Below, piece by piece: positions 11,107 to 26,782 of a stretch of 64,000 nt of DNA. The notes under the pieces were generated by a model, which was given only the letters and a program-made list of their open reading frames with translations, searched no databases and was not told the DNA's origin. A program made the position numbers and the translations under genes. The stretch covers positions 372,001 to 436,000 of the forward strand of contig JALQBC010000009.1 in assembly GCA_023375675.1 (NCBI GenBank), written 5' to 3'. The DNA comes from Cytospora piceicola (taxonomy: Eukaryota; Ascomycota; Sordariomycetes; Diaporthales; Cytosporaceae). Numbering within the stretch: position 1 is the stretch's first letter; each line of letters begins with the position of its first letter.

Positions 11107-14015
11107 TGTAACCCGTACTAATATGGCACGTATCATAAACGCTCCTCGCTTTCGGATGAGTTGACCCTGACATTTCCCGTTTCACAGTGCCCACCAGCAC
11201 CTCATACTCTCTGATAATAATGTGAAACCGAGTCGAGATGTTCAGGGAGCTGTCGTTGATGCTGCTACCGACCAAGAACGACAATACGACGTTATGAGGC
11301 AGTCCACTTCTCTCTTGGGAAGTCCATGGACTTTTCATCTCTCCGCGTACTACATACCTACAGTATGACAGTGCTATCCTTTTGCCACGCGCTCCTTGGC
11401 CACATCGGAAGATTAAGCATCTCATTCCGTATGCTTTGAGACTATGGCCGGCTGGGGCGCCGTCCGACTCGTGTCTGGTGAAGGGTAATGGCACGCATCG
11501 CCAACGACTCCCACATGTCTGCCCGTGCTATTTCTGACATCGTTCCTTTCCGGGCGGACCGCTGCACCCTTGCAAGATCCTTGTCGTCCTGTGGCTTGAC
11601 TGCATGAAACGGCTCGTCTAGACTGTACGTATGTTACAGTATTCATACAAATGGACCTCGTACGTATTGCAGATGCCGGACGTGCACCGTCAATATTTGC
11701 ATGGCCTGCCCCATCCGAACAGTTCATGGCGTGTTGTTGTTGTATGGGGTCAGTTGTCAATCGATCACGGCTGAGGGGGACGTGCTAGGGGATACGACAC
11801 CCGAGGGATGAAGTGGCTTGAACCACCGTCAAGCCTCACATGACGAGATCAATGTGATTTGCAAGACACCTCTCGACGGATGTCTCCGGTTGCCTCCTTC
11901 AAGTGTCTATGAAACTGGAGATCTCTTGGGCCGCCTTTCTCTGGCGGTTCACATGGACGACATTGGTTGCTCCCGAGACAAGATCGCAGGGAAGGATGCT
12001 GTGGGTTGGGTGCTATGTAAGCGCTCGACTCAACAACGTACGCAGTAGGTCGTACAAGGACAAGCACGAATCTAGAACCAGATCCCGAGAACATGGTTGT
12101 GGGATCTCGGTACGCCCCCGCCAAGCGTCAAGCCACGGCGCCGGGGTAGCCAATTGCCTACACAAGACGATGGTTTCTATTTTCAACGAACCGTGGCTGG
12201 TGTGTGATTGCTCCACTGTCGGTCTGAATCTGTGATCGTCGTTGCCTATCTTCGATCGAATCGGCCTCTGGTTGCTTCTTCCTTTGGGAGCTCTTCTTTC
12301 TTTTTCCATCAAGCGTGCCTCCCAGGTGAGGCTGGCCGACCATCCGGGGGCCATCGTATCCCCGGCTGCAGATATGAATGACGATGTGCTGGGAGCCGCC
12401 AAAGGGTGCAGATCCTCGCCCCTCCATACGTTTAATCTATCGTGGCTGATTGCCGGGAAGATCAATGTGAGATTCCAGGTGAGATGCCAGGTGAGATGCA
12501 TGTGTCTTGCTAGGGTGTCTAGGGTCGTCGTCTGGGCCCAATACCGGCCGGAAGCGGTGCTGCCAGCCCTAGTGGTTCGGTAACATGACCAGGGAGATCG
12601 AGAGCAGCCAACCCACCCGGGGCAAGGTAGCACGGCATGAGCCGCTCATGCCATTTGGAATTCTGACAGTTTTGGTATTCCAGCAACCTATTATGTCGAG
12701 TGAAGACCCAAGTCGACCTCTCTGCCGGTTCACCCAGTTTCGAATATTGAGGGTGTCGTCTCCGCAAGTGCTTACGAAAATGGGACGAGTCTTCGACGAT
12801 GGCGGCGAAATCAGGATGCCATTTCAGCCCTACAGTGATACGGATGCACGCTTGGCGCCGATGAGTGAAGGGCATCGTGGCTCGCCGGATCCCAGCCGAC
12901 GTTCGAGGCCTCAATAGATATCGTGTAGATTATCGTTACAGTGCCAGGCCTGCAAGTGTCATACGACTCTATGTAGATTAAATCGGCGGTACACTACAGT
13001 ATTGCGGACACTAGTGCAGTGTGCCTTTGGGTCTTGGGTCTTGGGGTCGTAGGTAAGGGGCGGCGGGACTCACCTATGTATGTGTGTATTTTTTTTTTCC
13101 AGGGCTTATAGTCGTCCGCCCGTGTGAATTAGAGGCTAGCAACTGAGTCACCTCGTCAGTCGGGCCTTAGAGGGCCGTAGCATATTCAAGCTGAAGAGAA
13201 GTAAAACCTTTGAGGAGCCTAGACAGGCCAAAGCTCAAGAAGTGATGATCCTCGTTCCCTCTCGTACACGGCAAAGACGATCATCCCCGCGCAATGGGCC
13301 CGGTTGGTGAAGCTCAGCCAAAGAGGTCATCTCGCATTGCCGAAGGTGTGAAAGTGTTCGCTGCCGTACCAATGGCCAATGGAGTCCCGCTGCCCGGGCC
13401 ACCTTGGAATGGCATCGCGACGCCTGCCATACTGGGGCGGTATTCTTAATCGCAGGCTCAAAGTTGAGGCGGTCTGGTGTTTCGACGATCGACACCATCC
13501 CTGCACAGCTGCCAGCTTGTCCCATGATCGTGGTTGGCACTTCGGCGAACGCTTGAGGTAGGTACGTACAAGGACTTTGACTTGGGAAAAATTGAGAGGC
13601 TCACCCCCTAACTTGGCAACCCACTTAGCAACCTGTCGGACGAGTTGCCGTCATTTTCGTCTCGACTGGTATCAGCGAAAGTGGCGCGGAGAACCTGCCC
13701 CTCCATGTCGTATTTCCCTGTCCCCGGGAAGTGTTGAAGAAGAAGGAGAGGTGTAGTGGTGGGGGGAAAGGATATTGGTGTTGATTTCTACAACAAAAGG
13801 ACGTTGAGGTGGGTACCAGAGTACCCCAGTATTGTAGTATGTACCCATATGTACCTTCAGTTTGATGTCTCCAACTGGAGTTCATTTTGGCCAATTAGAG
13901 CGGACAACAAGGTTAGGGTAGCCCGGAGCCCTGAAGAGTCCCCACTACTTTTGACGTGCCATGACCCCGGGGTTTACTACATAAGTACCAATGTACCCAG
14001 GTCTGGTAGTGAAGG

Positions 14016-14025
14016 TACCTAGGTA
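14016..14025. repeat. TACCTAGGTA palindrome
   Basis: One exact copy continuing directly into CCTAGG, giving GGTACCTAGGTACCTAGG. It is the same dispersed family as the other intergenic copies. Confidence 0.8.
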
Positions 14026-17000
14026 CCTAGGCACGTCTTGGTACGTCCACATATTCCGCGTCCGTAATACATATCCTCACGTATGAGCAGGGTCGAGCAT
14101 CGGTCAGTGCGCATTCACCAGTCAACACTCAACAATCAACTCTTGTCTGCTTGTCCCCAAATCTGGCGACCAGCTCGTCAACCACGATCATCGTCAGTTA
14201 TGACGAAGTCCAATACATATGTAGTGACAGTCCAATCCGCCCACATCCGGTCTCGAGAGGACCCACTGTCCGTCCGGATGTCACCCTGCACCTCGTGGAG
14301 AAATCCATACACTGCACATCTCTTCAACTGTACTATGTATGGTATGTATGTACACTATTTTCATACCTTGTAATTTTAGACCGGTTGATCTTGACATTCT
14401 CTCTACCTTACATCATGACCCACGCCCCCTACTAAACTAACCTAAACCCCTCACCGCCAGATGTATCACCAAAGTCGCAAGCTGCAGGATTACGATGCCT
14501 CTAGCCATAACAGGCCAATCGACACACAATCCAGAACCTCATGGAGACATCCTGTATAGTCTTATTGGCCCGGAAAGGAACCCGTTGGTCCAGAAGAGAT
14601 CGAGTCTAAAACTAAAAGAATTAAACGGTTGAAGAGATGGCAGTAGACTTCGATACTACACTACACCATGTATGCATTGACAGCTTCCAGCTCCCTTCAC
14701 ACTCGGTCCGCGAAGAGCCCCCTGCTCAACCTTAGGCCTTCGACCATCAGAAGGCTTCCAGACAACGCAATGAAAGAAGACACTCTACAGGGTTCAGGCG
14801 AGCAGGACTCATCAAGTTTGGTAGGGATCACCCTGTCTTCTGACAGTACCTATGTACGGCCTAGGAGGGTCTATCCTGTGCCCTTGAACGCCTGCTCCAC
14901 GGCCACGTTTGCTATATCCCGGCATGTTCCAACTATTGTGTACATACTAAGTACTACCTACCGTACGTCGAACATGAGCATTGCCTGACAGTCGGAGTGG
15001 GTCCTGTTCGTCCTTGATGACAAGAGGAACTCTTCCATACTTACAGACGAAGCTTGATCTTGCAAGGAGGCCCAGTCCTTCATAGAACATGTGGAGCATA
15101 TTTCCAACAGTGAGGGCGGGGGCACGAATTAGGGAAGGGTCCTTGTTACCATGTTCGATACCCAGAATTCCAGGAACAAGAAGAATTTCCGGGTACGGGT
15201 TTACCAGGGCCTACATACAAGGCTTGTTCGTGGGTTTTCTGTTCGTACCTTCGTACTGTTCACCGCGGCGCTCCACGCACGCACAGCACCAAACCCGCCG
15301 ATTCGCGAACGACCTCGACGCCTCACTGCGTACCCGTTGAACTACAAAAAAGAATTACGCTGTACCGGAAGCAACTATGGGCGCCACTGTACACCTATGC
15401 GGCTCAGGAGCATCCCTTCGTCATATTGCAGCCCGGAAGTCAACATACAAATGCACCTTTAAGATCACCAGGACCGGCGGACCCCCCCGAGCCCTGACTG
15501 GTTGTGTCGATCGTTGGAGTTCTGAAGGCTCAAGGCACTCCCTGTCCACTGGCCTCAAAGACATACAGCAAGCTTGCAGGGTATCTACATGACGCGGCTT
15601 GTCAGTGTCCACCACACCCTGGCTCATCCACGAACTTGGAAAAACTTCTGGGTCCCGGGCCCCTCTACTGTGATAGGTAATTGGCATTTGCTTGTCTTGA
15701 CGATTTATGCCTCCTTGTCGAATAAGGTTCCCCTTGAGGGATATCCACTGGGAGTTCTGTCAAGACCTTTGCATGGTGGTTTAGATTTATAGCAACCCTG
15801 CAACACATACCAAGCAAGGTAAAATTGTTGAACAACTCACGCTGTCTTACAGCCCCTATAGCCACACGTCAAGTGAGAGTCTGGCAGAAGATTGCGCCAA
15901 CGTATCGCGAATGTGTTTTACTACACGCTGGTATCAAGTCTGGAAGTTGATCTCTCATCTACATGGTTGGTGTCTTCGACGAGAGCCTCCGCCCAACCAA
16001 TGATCCGAACCCTTCGAGCTCAGACTTGGTCAACGACCCTGAGAGTGGGATATCGATCGAAGAGAAACACCCTCGAAGCTACCGATAGGCAAGTCCTCAG
16101 TCGGCCTAAAATTGCCAAGGTATCGATGATACGCCAGAAACACGCCTGAAATCTGCATTCTTACCGCCAGCAGATCTGCCCTGGCATCAAACTAGAGGCA
16201 GCGCGACTGACCCGTGCGTAGTAATTCTTCTTTCTCGGTTGGTTTGAGACCAAACATCCTGGGAGCTACAGTCCTAAGTAGTACCTGGCTGTCGTCCGCC
16301 ACGGTCTACCCCTTCAACCCCCCAATAATATCCCCTCCCGAGCCCACAAACTTTTGCCAGGGTGCAGAGTCTCTATTTCAAGTCTTCATTGTCTCAGTAC
16401 ACCAGATTTACGACGTCCTTCTTCCAGTCACGATCGGCCTGTCCTTGATGAGTACCTCGTTTGGTCCCTCAAATACACCAGGTATCTATACTTACGGAGT
16501 CTACCGACTGGCACGCCAGCCCTCTATGAGCTTCGATTTCTCACACAACCGGGCCTCACTGCATAAGCTTGTACCGACACCTCCGTTGTCACACCGGCCC
16601 ACTGTCGTTCTACATCGGTACCAGTACTTCGAAATACAGAGCTCTTGAATATCTTCTGTACAGGGCCGTGGCCATATATATCCGATATTTCTCGGGAGTG
16701 GCTCACTACACGAGCAAGGGTGCTCTTCCTTACAGACTGACTGAGGCAAGTTCTGCCTCGCATCTACTAGATCCAAGATCAACTTCACAGCAAGCCTTTC
16801 GCACATTGCCAAATCGGACCACCTGGTAGGCCAACCCACCCAGATCTGGTCCCGACTGCACTCGCTTTTGGGAAGTAGCGAGGGTCGGCCGACCGAGTCT
16901 CTTTCGGTATATATGCCCCACAGACAAGCCAACCTCACGAGGAGACTCGGGTCCCTGTCCCGCTTGTCGAAGCATCCCCTCGTCAGATTTGAGGCCCCGA

Positions 17001-17327
17001 TCAAGTCACACAGGCCTGCATAGAGCGATATTCTGAGAAAGTGGAGCGACACTTCGCGGCTTCCAACAAAGCGAGACTGGTCTCCAGACTTTGTCATTCG
17101 GGCTGCTGCCTCTCCGTGTTTACCGGAATATCGAGCCCGAAAACTCCAGATTACAGAACGACGATCTTCTCCCCATTGGCCTTCAAGCCTGCCTCACGGT
17201 TTGAATTCACTCTAGTCTTGAGCATGCCAAAGTACGGCAGGCTTTACCTCTCCAACCACGACGGCAGATCGATTTTGTCACGGCGGTCGTTGACCACTGG
17301 CAACCCATCTTTCCTGGCCCAACAGCC

Positions 17328-19676
17328 ATGAGTGACTATTATCAAGACTTTTTATCCTCTGTGTCGGGGATAGGAGGTAACCCCGACCCCAATGCCCAGG
17401 ATGCCGCGGTGACTGGACATGTGCCTACCCCTTTCAGCATAAGGAACAATATGGTTCCGAGCACCTTCCACAACACCACGTATTTCTCTGGACTTCCAGA
17501 GCAAATCACTTTCCAAGCGCCGAAGTCTCAAAGGAGCAAACGCAAATCTGCCCCTGGAACGGACCATATCAAACACCGGAGAACCAGGAGTGGCTGCTTT
17601 ACTTGCCGCAGTCGACGGGTCAAGGCAAGTCTTCCATCCAGAATACCTTCTGATGGCTGTGGTGTTGACTCCTCAGCAGTGTGACGAGAGCCATCCTATT
17701 TGTGAACGTACGCGATGCTTCTTGAATCTGTCCCCTCTCGAATGCTGACATCCAGGATAGGTTGCCGCAAAGGTAAACGAGAGTGTTTGTATCCAGAGCC
17801 ACCGCCCACAAAAGCTTCCTTGCTGCAGGGACCAAGGGATGCGGAGACCAATCAGCGAGCGAGTCCGACTTCTTCCCCTGAGGACGACGATGATGAGGTA
17901 GACCAGGATGCGAGGTTGAGTCCGATACCCGACGAGGGCGAAGACGAGGAAAGCCCAACAAGTGCCTCCCGTTACCTCGTGCAACCCAGGAAAGGCCTCA
18001 GGCACATGAGCACCGCATCATCACTGAATCTGAAGCGGCTGATGTCCCGAACTCGTCAATCGTCCGAGACCCCGCCCCTGGAATGCACCAAAAGCTCTTC
18101 GCCAACGATATCGATCGGCACAGGCAGCGGTTACACTCCAACAGCATCTCAATTGCCAGACCTTGCTTGGAGTACGGCACCCGACTTGTCGCATCTCCCA
18201 GCTGAGATGCGATTCTACCTCGAATATTTCTATGCGAACATAACAAACCACCATTATGGTGTCCATAAGGATTTCGGTGACTTCTTCCGGACGACATTTA
18301 TCAGCTTGGCGGTTCAAAGAGAGCCTTTGCTCCATGCTGTTGTCTCCTTTGCGGCGTATCACCATACCCTCCGGGACCCGAACGGCAGGCTTCCCGACTT
18401 TCTGAAGTACTACAACAAGAGTGTAACACTACTTATTGGCCTGCTGAAGAATGAGGATAGGCATGACCTGGGGACGCTCCTGACAGTCTTGCAGCTAGCC
18501 ACGATTGAGGTGCGTAATGCGCTGCCACAGCATTGCTCTCCTAAACTGTGTTTGACATGTGATAACAGGAGTATCTTGGCGACTGGGTGAATCTTATGGG
18601 ACACCAGCGAGCAGCCCTCCAAATCCTGACCCAGCTGTTTACGCCACAGTCGATGGCGCAAATATCGATGAATCGCACAATACTGGCATGGTACGCACGT
18701 TTCGATATCCTCGTTGGTTCGATGGGAGGCTTCGAGACAGGCCTACCCCGACACTGGTACAGCACTCTTGATGGACACTGCCGAGAACGACTAGCGAGCG
18801 ATCCCGAGAACCTGGACTGGCGTTACGAGGCTTCCGAGAACCGACTGCGGCTCATATCCGTGGACTTATGCTCACTCGTTGCGAGACGGGCAAGGGGTGA
18901 GCTGAGGGAAGACATGTATGTTGCCGAACACGTGAAAGTGGCAAATCGACTGCAGGAATGGAAGGCGAGTCTGGAACCAGAACTCACGGATCCTTCACGC
19001 CTCGTCCCGTCGACCACGGTTGTCCCAGACATGCACTTCGACGCATACCCGACTCAAGTACCCATCTACGATGCGCCCCTAATCACCACGACTCTGCTTA
19101 TCTGCGGGTGGCATTCCATCGTCATTCTGTATGTGTATAGGGTTATTGGAGACACCCAAGATCCGGACGCAGCGGGCTTGGGCAACCTTTCCCAACATGC
19201 CCAGGCCATCTGTCAGGTCTTTGAGGCTGCCGAGCAGTGGCCTTCCGTTCCTAAGGGCTTGCTTCTCATGCTTCACCCTTGCCTTGCAATAGCGGCATTA
19301 TTTCTTCCGCGTACCCCGGCCCACAATACATGGTTGAGACAGAAGTTTGCATTGCTGGAAGGTTCTGGGTGAGTTATGCAAGGGATTTCCCCATCCTTCT
19401 TCGAAATGCACCAAGGCTGACAAATCCTTACTTGCTATCTGCAGCTATATCTTCCCAGCGACGGTGCGGACACGGATGGCAGAACGTCTCCAAGACGGGA
19501 GCATCATGAGATGGTGGCTACCCGACGAGGAAGGCTTCAGTCCGATCATGCAGAGCATACGAGCATTCGCGGACGAACGCAATGCGACTGCCGTCTCGGC
19601 GCAATTAGAGAACCTCGGGGAGATGAAGAAGGGCTTTGCTGCAATGCGGCTTGGAGGTGATGTTTCCCCCGCGTAG
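17328..19676 (+). CDS. Zn2Cys6 transcription factor with fungal-specific domain
   Basis: 701-residue regulator. Exons: 17328-17624, 17680-17707 (28 nt), 17761-18509, 18569-19368, 19445-19676. The spliced zinc cluster is C90-x2-C93-x6-C100-x6-C107-x2-C110-x6-C117 (GCFTCRSRRVK, CDESHPICERC, RKGKREC), the standard binuclear zinc DNA-binding fold. It is split by two introns, the first with a GC donor (GCAAGT). After an acidic, Ser/Pro-rich linker, residues from about 240 (LPAEMRFYLEYFYANITNHH, LLHAVVSFAAYHHTL, EYLGDWVNLMGHQRAALQIL) match the fungal-specific regulatory domain of the Fungal_trans_2 type. It should be a nuclear, sequence-specific activator or repressor. No neighbour suggests its targets, since the flanking genes are unrelated. 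Confidence 0.93.
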
Positions 19677-21679
19677 CAGGGGCCATCTGTGGCATAGCAA
19701 GCTGCGATGATCAAAAGGGAAAGGAGGCGACAAACTGGGAGTCTGCGGGCAAACAGGCCCATGAAAGATGTATGTGGGAGTGTCAACCCTCAAAGAAAGG
19801 AAGCAACCCACAGCCCGCCTTTTGGGTCAAGAAAACAGCTTCTGATGGAGGTTGCTCGGAACACACAGCTGAACCGTGGTCGTGCGGGCGGGCCATTGAG
19901 GCTGAAAACGGGACGGACCCAAGATTTTACATGCATATGTTGCCCAACCCACCCGAGGCTCATGGCACTTTTTTGGCCCGGGGTTGTCATCAACCCACTT
20001 TATAAACTACTACACTTAACCTGGATGGGGGGAAGAGACTGCCACGATGGCATGCTACACGTCATTGCTCACGCGCCAATCGCCTGTTACAAGATGGAGT
20101 ACCACAGTACATGGTGCTACCAATGTTATGCATGGAGGATACCGAGAACACGCAGTACATAAAGGGTTCGATCGGGTTTTATGCACACCACGGGAGACGG
20201 TCATCAGTAGGGTCTTGCATGTGAACACTTGGACAAACAGAAAGTCTGCAGGAACATTAGCCAAGATATGCGTATCATCAGCCTCTAGGGCTCCGAGTAG
20301 AGGAGAGCAGACGAGAGTATGCCCCAGGAGGGATAAATGAACAACGAAAGTTTGAAGCCTTTGAAAGTCTTCCCCGGTCCAACGGTCTCCGTCCCATTTC
20401 TGTTCCAGTTATGCCACGCGCGAGATGGTCCACTTGAACAAGCACTCGCGTGTATTCGAAGTCATGATACCTTAGACAGGTGTATCAACCCCGTCCTTTG
20501 GATTGCTCAGAGCCATTGAGCTCGAAAAACATGTCCCTAAGGTTTCATAAGGCCCCTGTTGGCTGGCTCATCCTAGCCGTTCATTCTGGTCGTGGTGTTG
20601 GGCCGGATACCGTACCCGGTGGTTGACAAGCCATGTGGGCTTAGGGTTGTCCACTCTAAGCCACACATTGGCCCTGTTTATCACTTGAAGATGGATTGCA
20701 CACTGCAGACTACGTGGACTTTTTCTATCCGGCCAACTTCATGAATAGTATTCAGCGCTCTATATATGCATGTGGTATAAAAATAGTATCATAAACGACC
20801 TACCCAGGCATATGCAAGGGGTAACATAAGAGCAAGCCCATATTGTCCAATGGATAAACAACTGGAAAGAATCGCTATTGGTGTGGAATAAAGAGGTGAG
20901 GTTGTGAGTAACGATGGATCGTTGCAAGATGTCGGGTTGGCCTATGAGAGACCGCCGGGAAGATCCTAGCAGCGGCTGCACAGGTGTGCTGCATGGGTTA
21001 GCGGCCCACTGCCCGCTGTCAGTTATCACGGTTACGGGCTAGCTACAGGCTATTAATTAGCCAGAGTACCTAGGCATGTAGGCTGGTAGGTACTGTAGGT
21101 AGCGTACGGAGCGAAACGGGTAGGACGTACCTTAAGTACAGATCTGATCTCTAAATTAGGTACCTACTTAAGTACATAGACACCCCTGAACTAGGAACGA
21201 GATCCTGGACCCTGGACCCTAAGCCCCTAAACCCCGAACCCTAAACCCTAAACCCTTGGTTGCCTAGGTGCTCTTATCGCCAGTAAGGTGCTGCCTGCCG
21301 TGTGCCGGTGCAAGTGCATCCATCATCTCCCTCAACGACGCATTGTGTCGTTGCAAGCATCGCAAGAAGAGTCAAGGGACCACCATCGTCTGGAGTTCCA
21401 AGCAGGCTTCTTCTTGTTTTGCACATGCCTAGAGTCATCTAAACCTTGACTTGCAGCACCTCACATCATCGCCAATAAAGTCCGTGCTGCAGCTTCACCT
21501 TTGCATGAAGAAGCAATTTACAACAATATCACAGCACATAATAAACCATCCAATTGTGTGTGCCTGCTGCTTCTGCCAGCTCATCATAGAGTACTTTGTA
21601 CCGCGAGGCCAACCAACTTCTCATAGTCACCACCTGGCCACTCACCACTCACCAATCACCCTATCTCTCTGCTCTTACC
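19677..21679. other. Intergenic, with telomere-like block
   Basis: 2 kb between the regulator's stop and the Mak32-like gene, both on the plus strand. No coding region is supported. It holds CCTAGG-rich sequence near 21065-21180 and a CCCTAA-type repeat at 21217-21256. Confidence 0.55.
21217..21256. repeat. Short interstitial telomere-like repeat
   Basis: Four CCCTAA units at 21217, 21225, 21239 and 21246. The last two are spaced as CCCTAAACCCTAAACCC, that is 7-base units. The block lies about 420 bases upstream of the next start codon. It could act as a telobox-type promoter element or be an internal telomeric remnant. Confidence 0.7.
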
Positions 21680-23477
21680 ATGGCAATTTTCGAACCCGAA
21701 GTGATGCCTGGTGAGGGCGAACAGGTGCAGGAGATCGATCTCGTCACGTTGGGAATGTTTATCATTGGTGAGTGTGTTTGTCCATGACCCCTTGTCATAC
21801 CTGGCCATGCCTCTGTCTCACTTCCCCCCCCCAACTATCTGCCTTTTTCTTGCTTGCTTTTTCATTTCTTATGTTTCTTTTAGTCGGTCTTTACTTCTTC
21901 CTCTGCTCTCTCTGTTCCTCCTCTGCAAACGTCTGTCTGCAGCGGCTGAGTGTGCACGAACTCAAGCTTAACTGCTAGTTGTCTTGCCGTATATCATTGC
22001 TACAATCATCATCACCGCCGCCGCTCCCAGCATTGTATCTACACTTCCTATAGCACCTAATATGTATGACATGCTTCTCAACACTTTTTTCGGGCTGATT
22101 GCCTTCTTTCCCTTCATGTATTACTTTCATCAAGCCAAGCGAATACCTCTGTCCTCTCTACTGTCTCTTCTTGACCTGTCCAGGAAAGAAAAGCAAGGCT
22201 TCGAGGAGCAACAACACAAGGCTGACTCGCATCCTGAAGATGAGATTGAGTATTTACCACCAAAACCGCCACAGAAGAACATACTTGGTGGCGCGGGCTC
22301 GTTTTCCGCTTTGGGGGCCCGTCTCTTCTCTCCGTCACCGGTCTCCTCCAAGTCCGTTGGTTGGATAGTCGATAGAGGCTCAGACTTCCCACCAGCCATT
22401 TCTACTCTTATAGACAGCTGGGACACCACGGCCGTCTTCCGTGATGACCCCGACCGCCTGACCACCCGCGGCTGGAACGGCTACGTCGACGAGAACGAGA
22501 CGCGCGCTTTCAAGTACACCACCCCCAAGAAGCGCCTGACGGCCGACGACCTCAGCGGGACGCCACTCCTGCAGGCCCGCACCTTCCACATCATATGCAG
22601 CCCCTCGCGATGCCGCGAGCTGGTAACCGACCTGCTGACCCTGCGGAAGAACGAGGCCCCGTCCGAGGACGGGCACGGGGGCGGCGGCTACTCGAGGCCC
22701 ATCATCATCTGGGAGCCCGTGCCGGACCTGTGCACGCCGGACGAGCTGCTCAACCTGACCAACTGCCTGCCCGTCGTCGACGTGTGCAGCCCCAACCACT
22801 CGGAGCTGGCCGGGTTCATGGGCGACTCGGGCCTGGACCCGGAGACGGGCGAGATCAGCACGGCCGCCGTCGAGCGCAGCTGCGAGCAGCTCATGGGCTC
22901 CATGCCGCTGTCGAGCTTCGCGCTGGTCGTCCGCGCCGGCGAGAAGGGCTGCTACGTCGCCAAGAACGGGGCCCGCAGGAAGGTCGGGTCCGCCGCCGCC
23001 GCCGCCGGCGGATCCGGGCGGCGGCGGAAGCAGCTGGGCCACCACGGCGGCCTGCAGCCTGATACCGACATGATGAGCCTCTTCGCGGGCCTGTTGCAGC
23101 AGCAGCCGGCCGGCGATGGCGGTGAGGACTCGTACAGCATGGTCCGGGAGGAGGACGAGGAGGACGAGGAGGTGGAGATAGACCCGGGCCTGGACCGCTG
23201 GATACCGGCCTACTTCACGAAGGAGAGCCAGGGGAAGGTGGTGGATCCGACCGGTGGGGGTAACACCTTTCTCGGAGGCCTGGCGGTCGGCCTGGCCAGG
23301 GGGAAGGGCATGGAGGAGGCGGCGACCTGGGGAAGCGTGGCTGCGAGCTTTGCCATCGAGCAGGTCGGTGTGCCTGAGTTGGGGCGCGACGAGGCGGGCG
23401 AGGAGACGTGGAACGGCGTCAGGGTGTCGGATAGACTGAGCGAGTTACAGGAACGGATTGGTATGTCCCCGACATAG
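21680..23477 (+). CDS. MAK32: Mak32-like PfkB-family protein
   Basis: 441-residue protein from exons 21680-21767 and 22240-23477; the join turns LGMFII plus DEIEYLPPK into a continuous chain. It resembles fungal Mak32, a ribokinase/PfkB-superfamily member linked in yeast to killer-virus dsRNA stability. Conserved pieces: VTLGMFIIDEI at the N-terminus, the glycine-rich NILGGAGSFSALGARL, VGWIVDRGSDFPP, TFHIICSPSRC, IIIWEPVPDLC, DVCSPNHSELAG and the C-terminal VVDPTGGGNTFLGGLAVGLA. In PfkB kinases the last motif is normally GAGD with a catalytic Asp; here the position is Asn371, so sugar-kinase activity is doubtful. An Ala/Gly/Arg-rich and then acidic insertion sits at about residues 275-345. 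The intron is long (472 nt). It is convergent with MCM3. The biochemical role is unknown. Confidence 0.85.
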
Positions 23478-23932
23478 ACATGGTGTGGATAGATGGGGGC
23501 CGAAACAAAAAGGGGGATGATTAGGCTGGGGACATTTTGATTTTATAGATGGACAGGGGGTGAAAGAGAAGGGACAGAAACAAAAGATATGGAAGATACC
23601 ACGATACGATGGGCAAGAGACAGAAAGCCTCATAGACTCGAACTAGGCGTTAACAAAAGTCGATTCTACTCGGTTGTGAACGGACAACGGACAATTTCAA
23701 ACAGATCTTCTTAATCCCCGATTACGGGCGAACCAAGAATTCACTTCCCCAGACGACCGACCACCGATAAAACCAGAGGATGCATCAAAATAATACATAC
23801 ACATGTCGTTCCCCACCCTTATCCAAACGCCTATCATGACATATATGAACCGTAACGGAGCTCACTGGACTGATAACCACCTGGTTAACCCTTGCCCAGC
23901 TCAGTTCCAGACCGAACCACCTCATCCAACAT
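23478..23932. other. Intergenic between convergent stop codons
   Basis: About 455 bases separating the Mak32-like and MCM3 stops. It should hold both 3' UTRs. No further gene or repeat seen. Confidence 0.6.

Positions 23933-26782
<2,850 letters not shown>

Larger units (their letters stand above)
10166..17327. other. 7.2 kb tract without recognisable genes
   Basis: The region between the divergent MOSC gene and the Zn2Cys6 regulator. Open frames exist (for example minus 12013-12633 and minus 16501-17097), but none has a recognisable domain, believable composition or supporting introns. I saw no tRNA, rRNA or transposon coding sequence. It holds TACCTAGGTA copies at 10788, 11097 and 14016, a direct repeat of ATTACATAAG near 10566-10590, and a T-run near 13089. 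It could contain long promoters, leader sequence or non-coding transcripts. Confidence 0.5.

Noticed and set aside
12013..12633. Minus-strand frame of 206 codons in the gene-poor tract
   Set aside because: No domain or intron support, and a competing open frame lies on the other strand.
16501..17097. Minus-strand frame of 198 codons upstream of the Zn2Cys6 gene
   Set aside because: No recognisable motif, irregular composition, and it overlaps the probable promoter and leader of the regulator.
22380..23045. Minus-strand open frame over the Mak32-like exon
   Set aside because: Antisense shadow with Ala/Gly/Val-rich low-complexity translation and no domain.
23630..23660. TAGTTCGAGTCT on the minus strand, like a tRNA B box
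   Set aside because: No A box or cloverleaf could be formed upstream; no tRNA gene is supported anywhere in the window.
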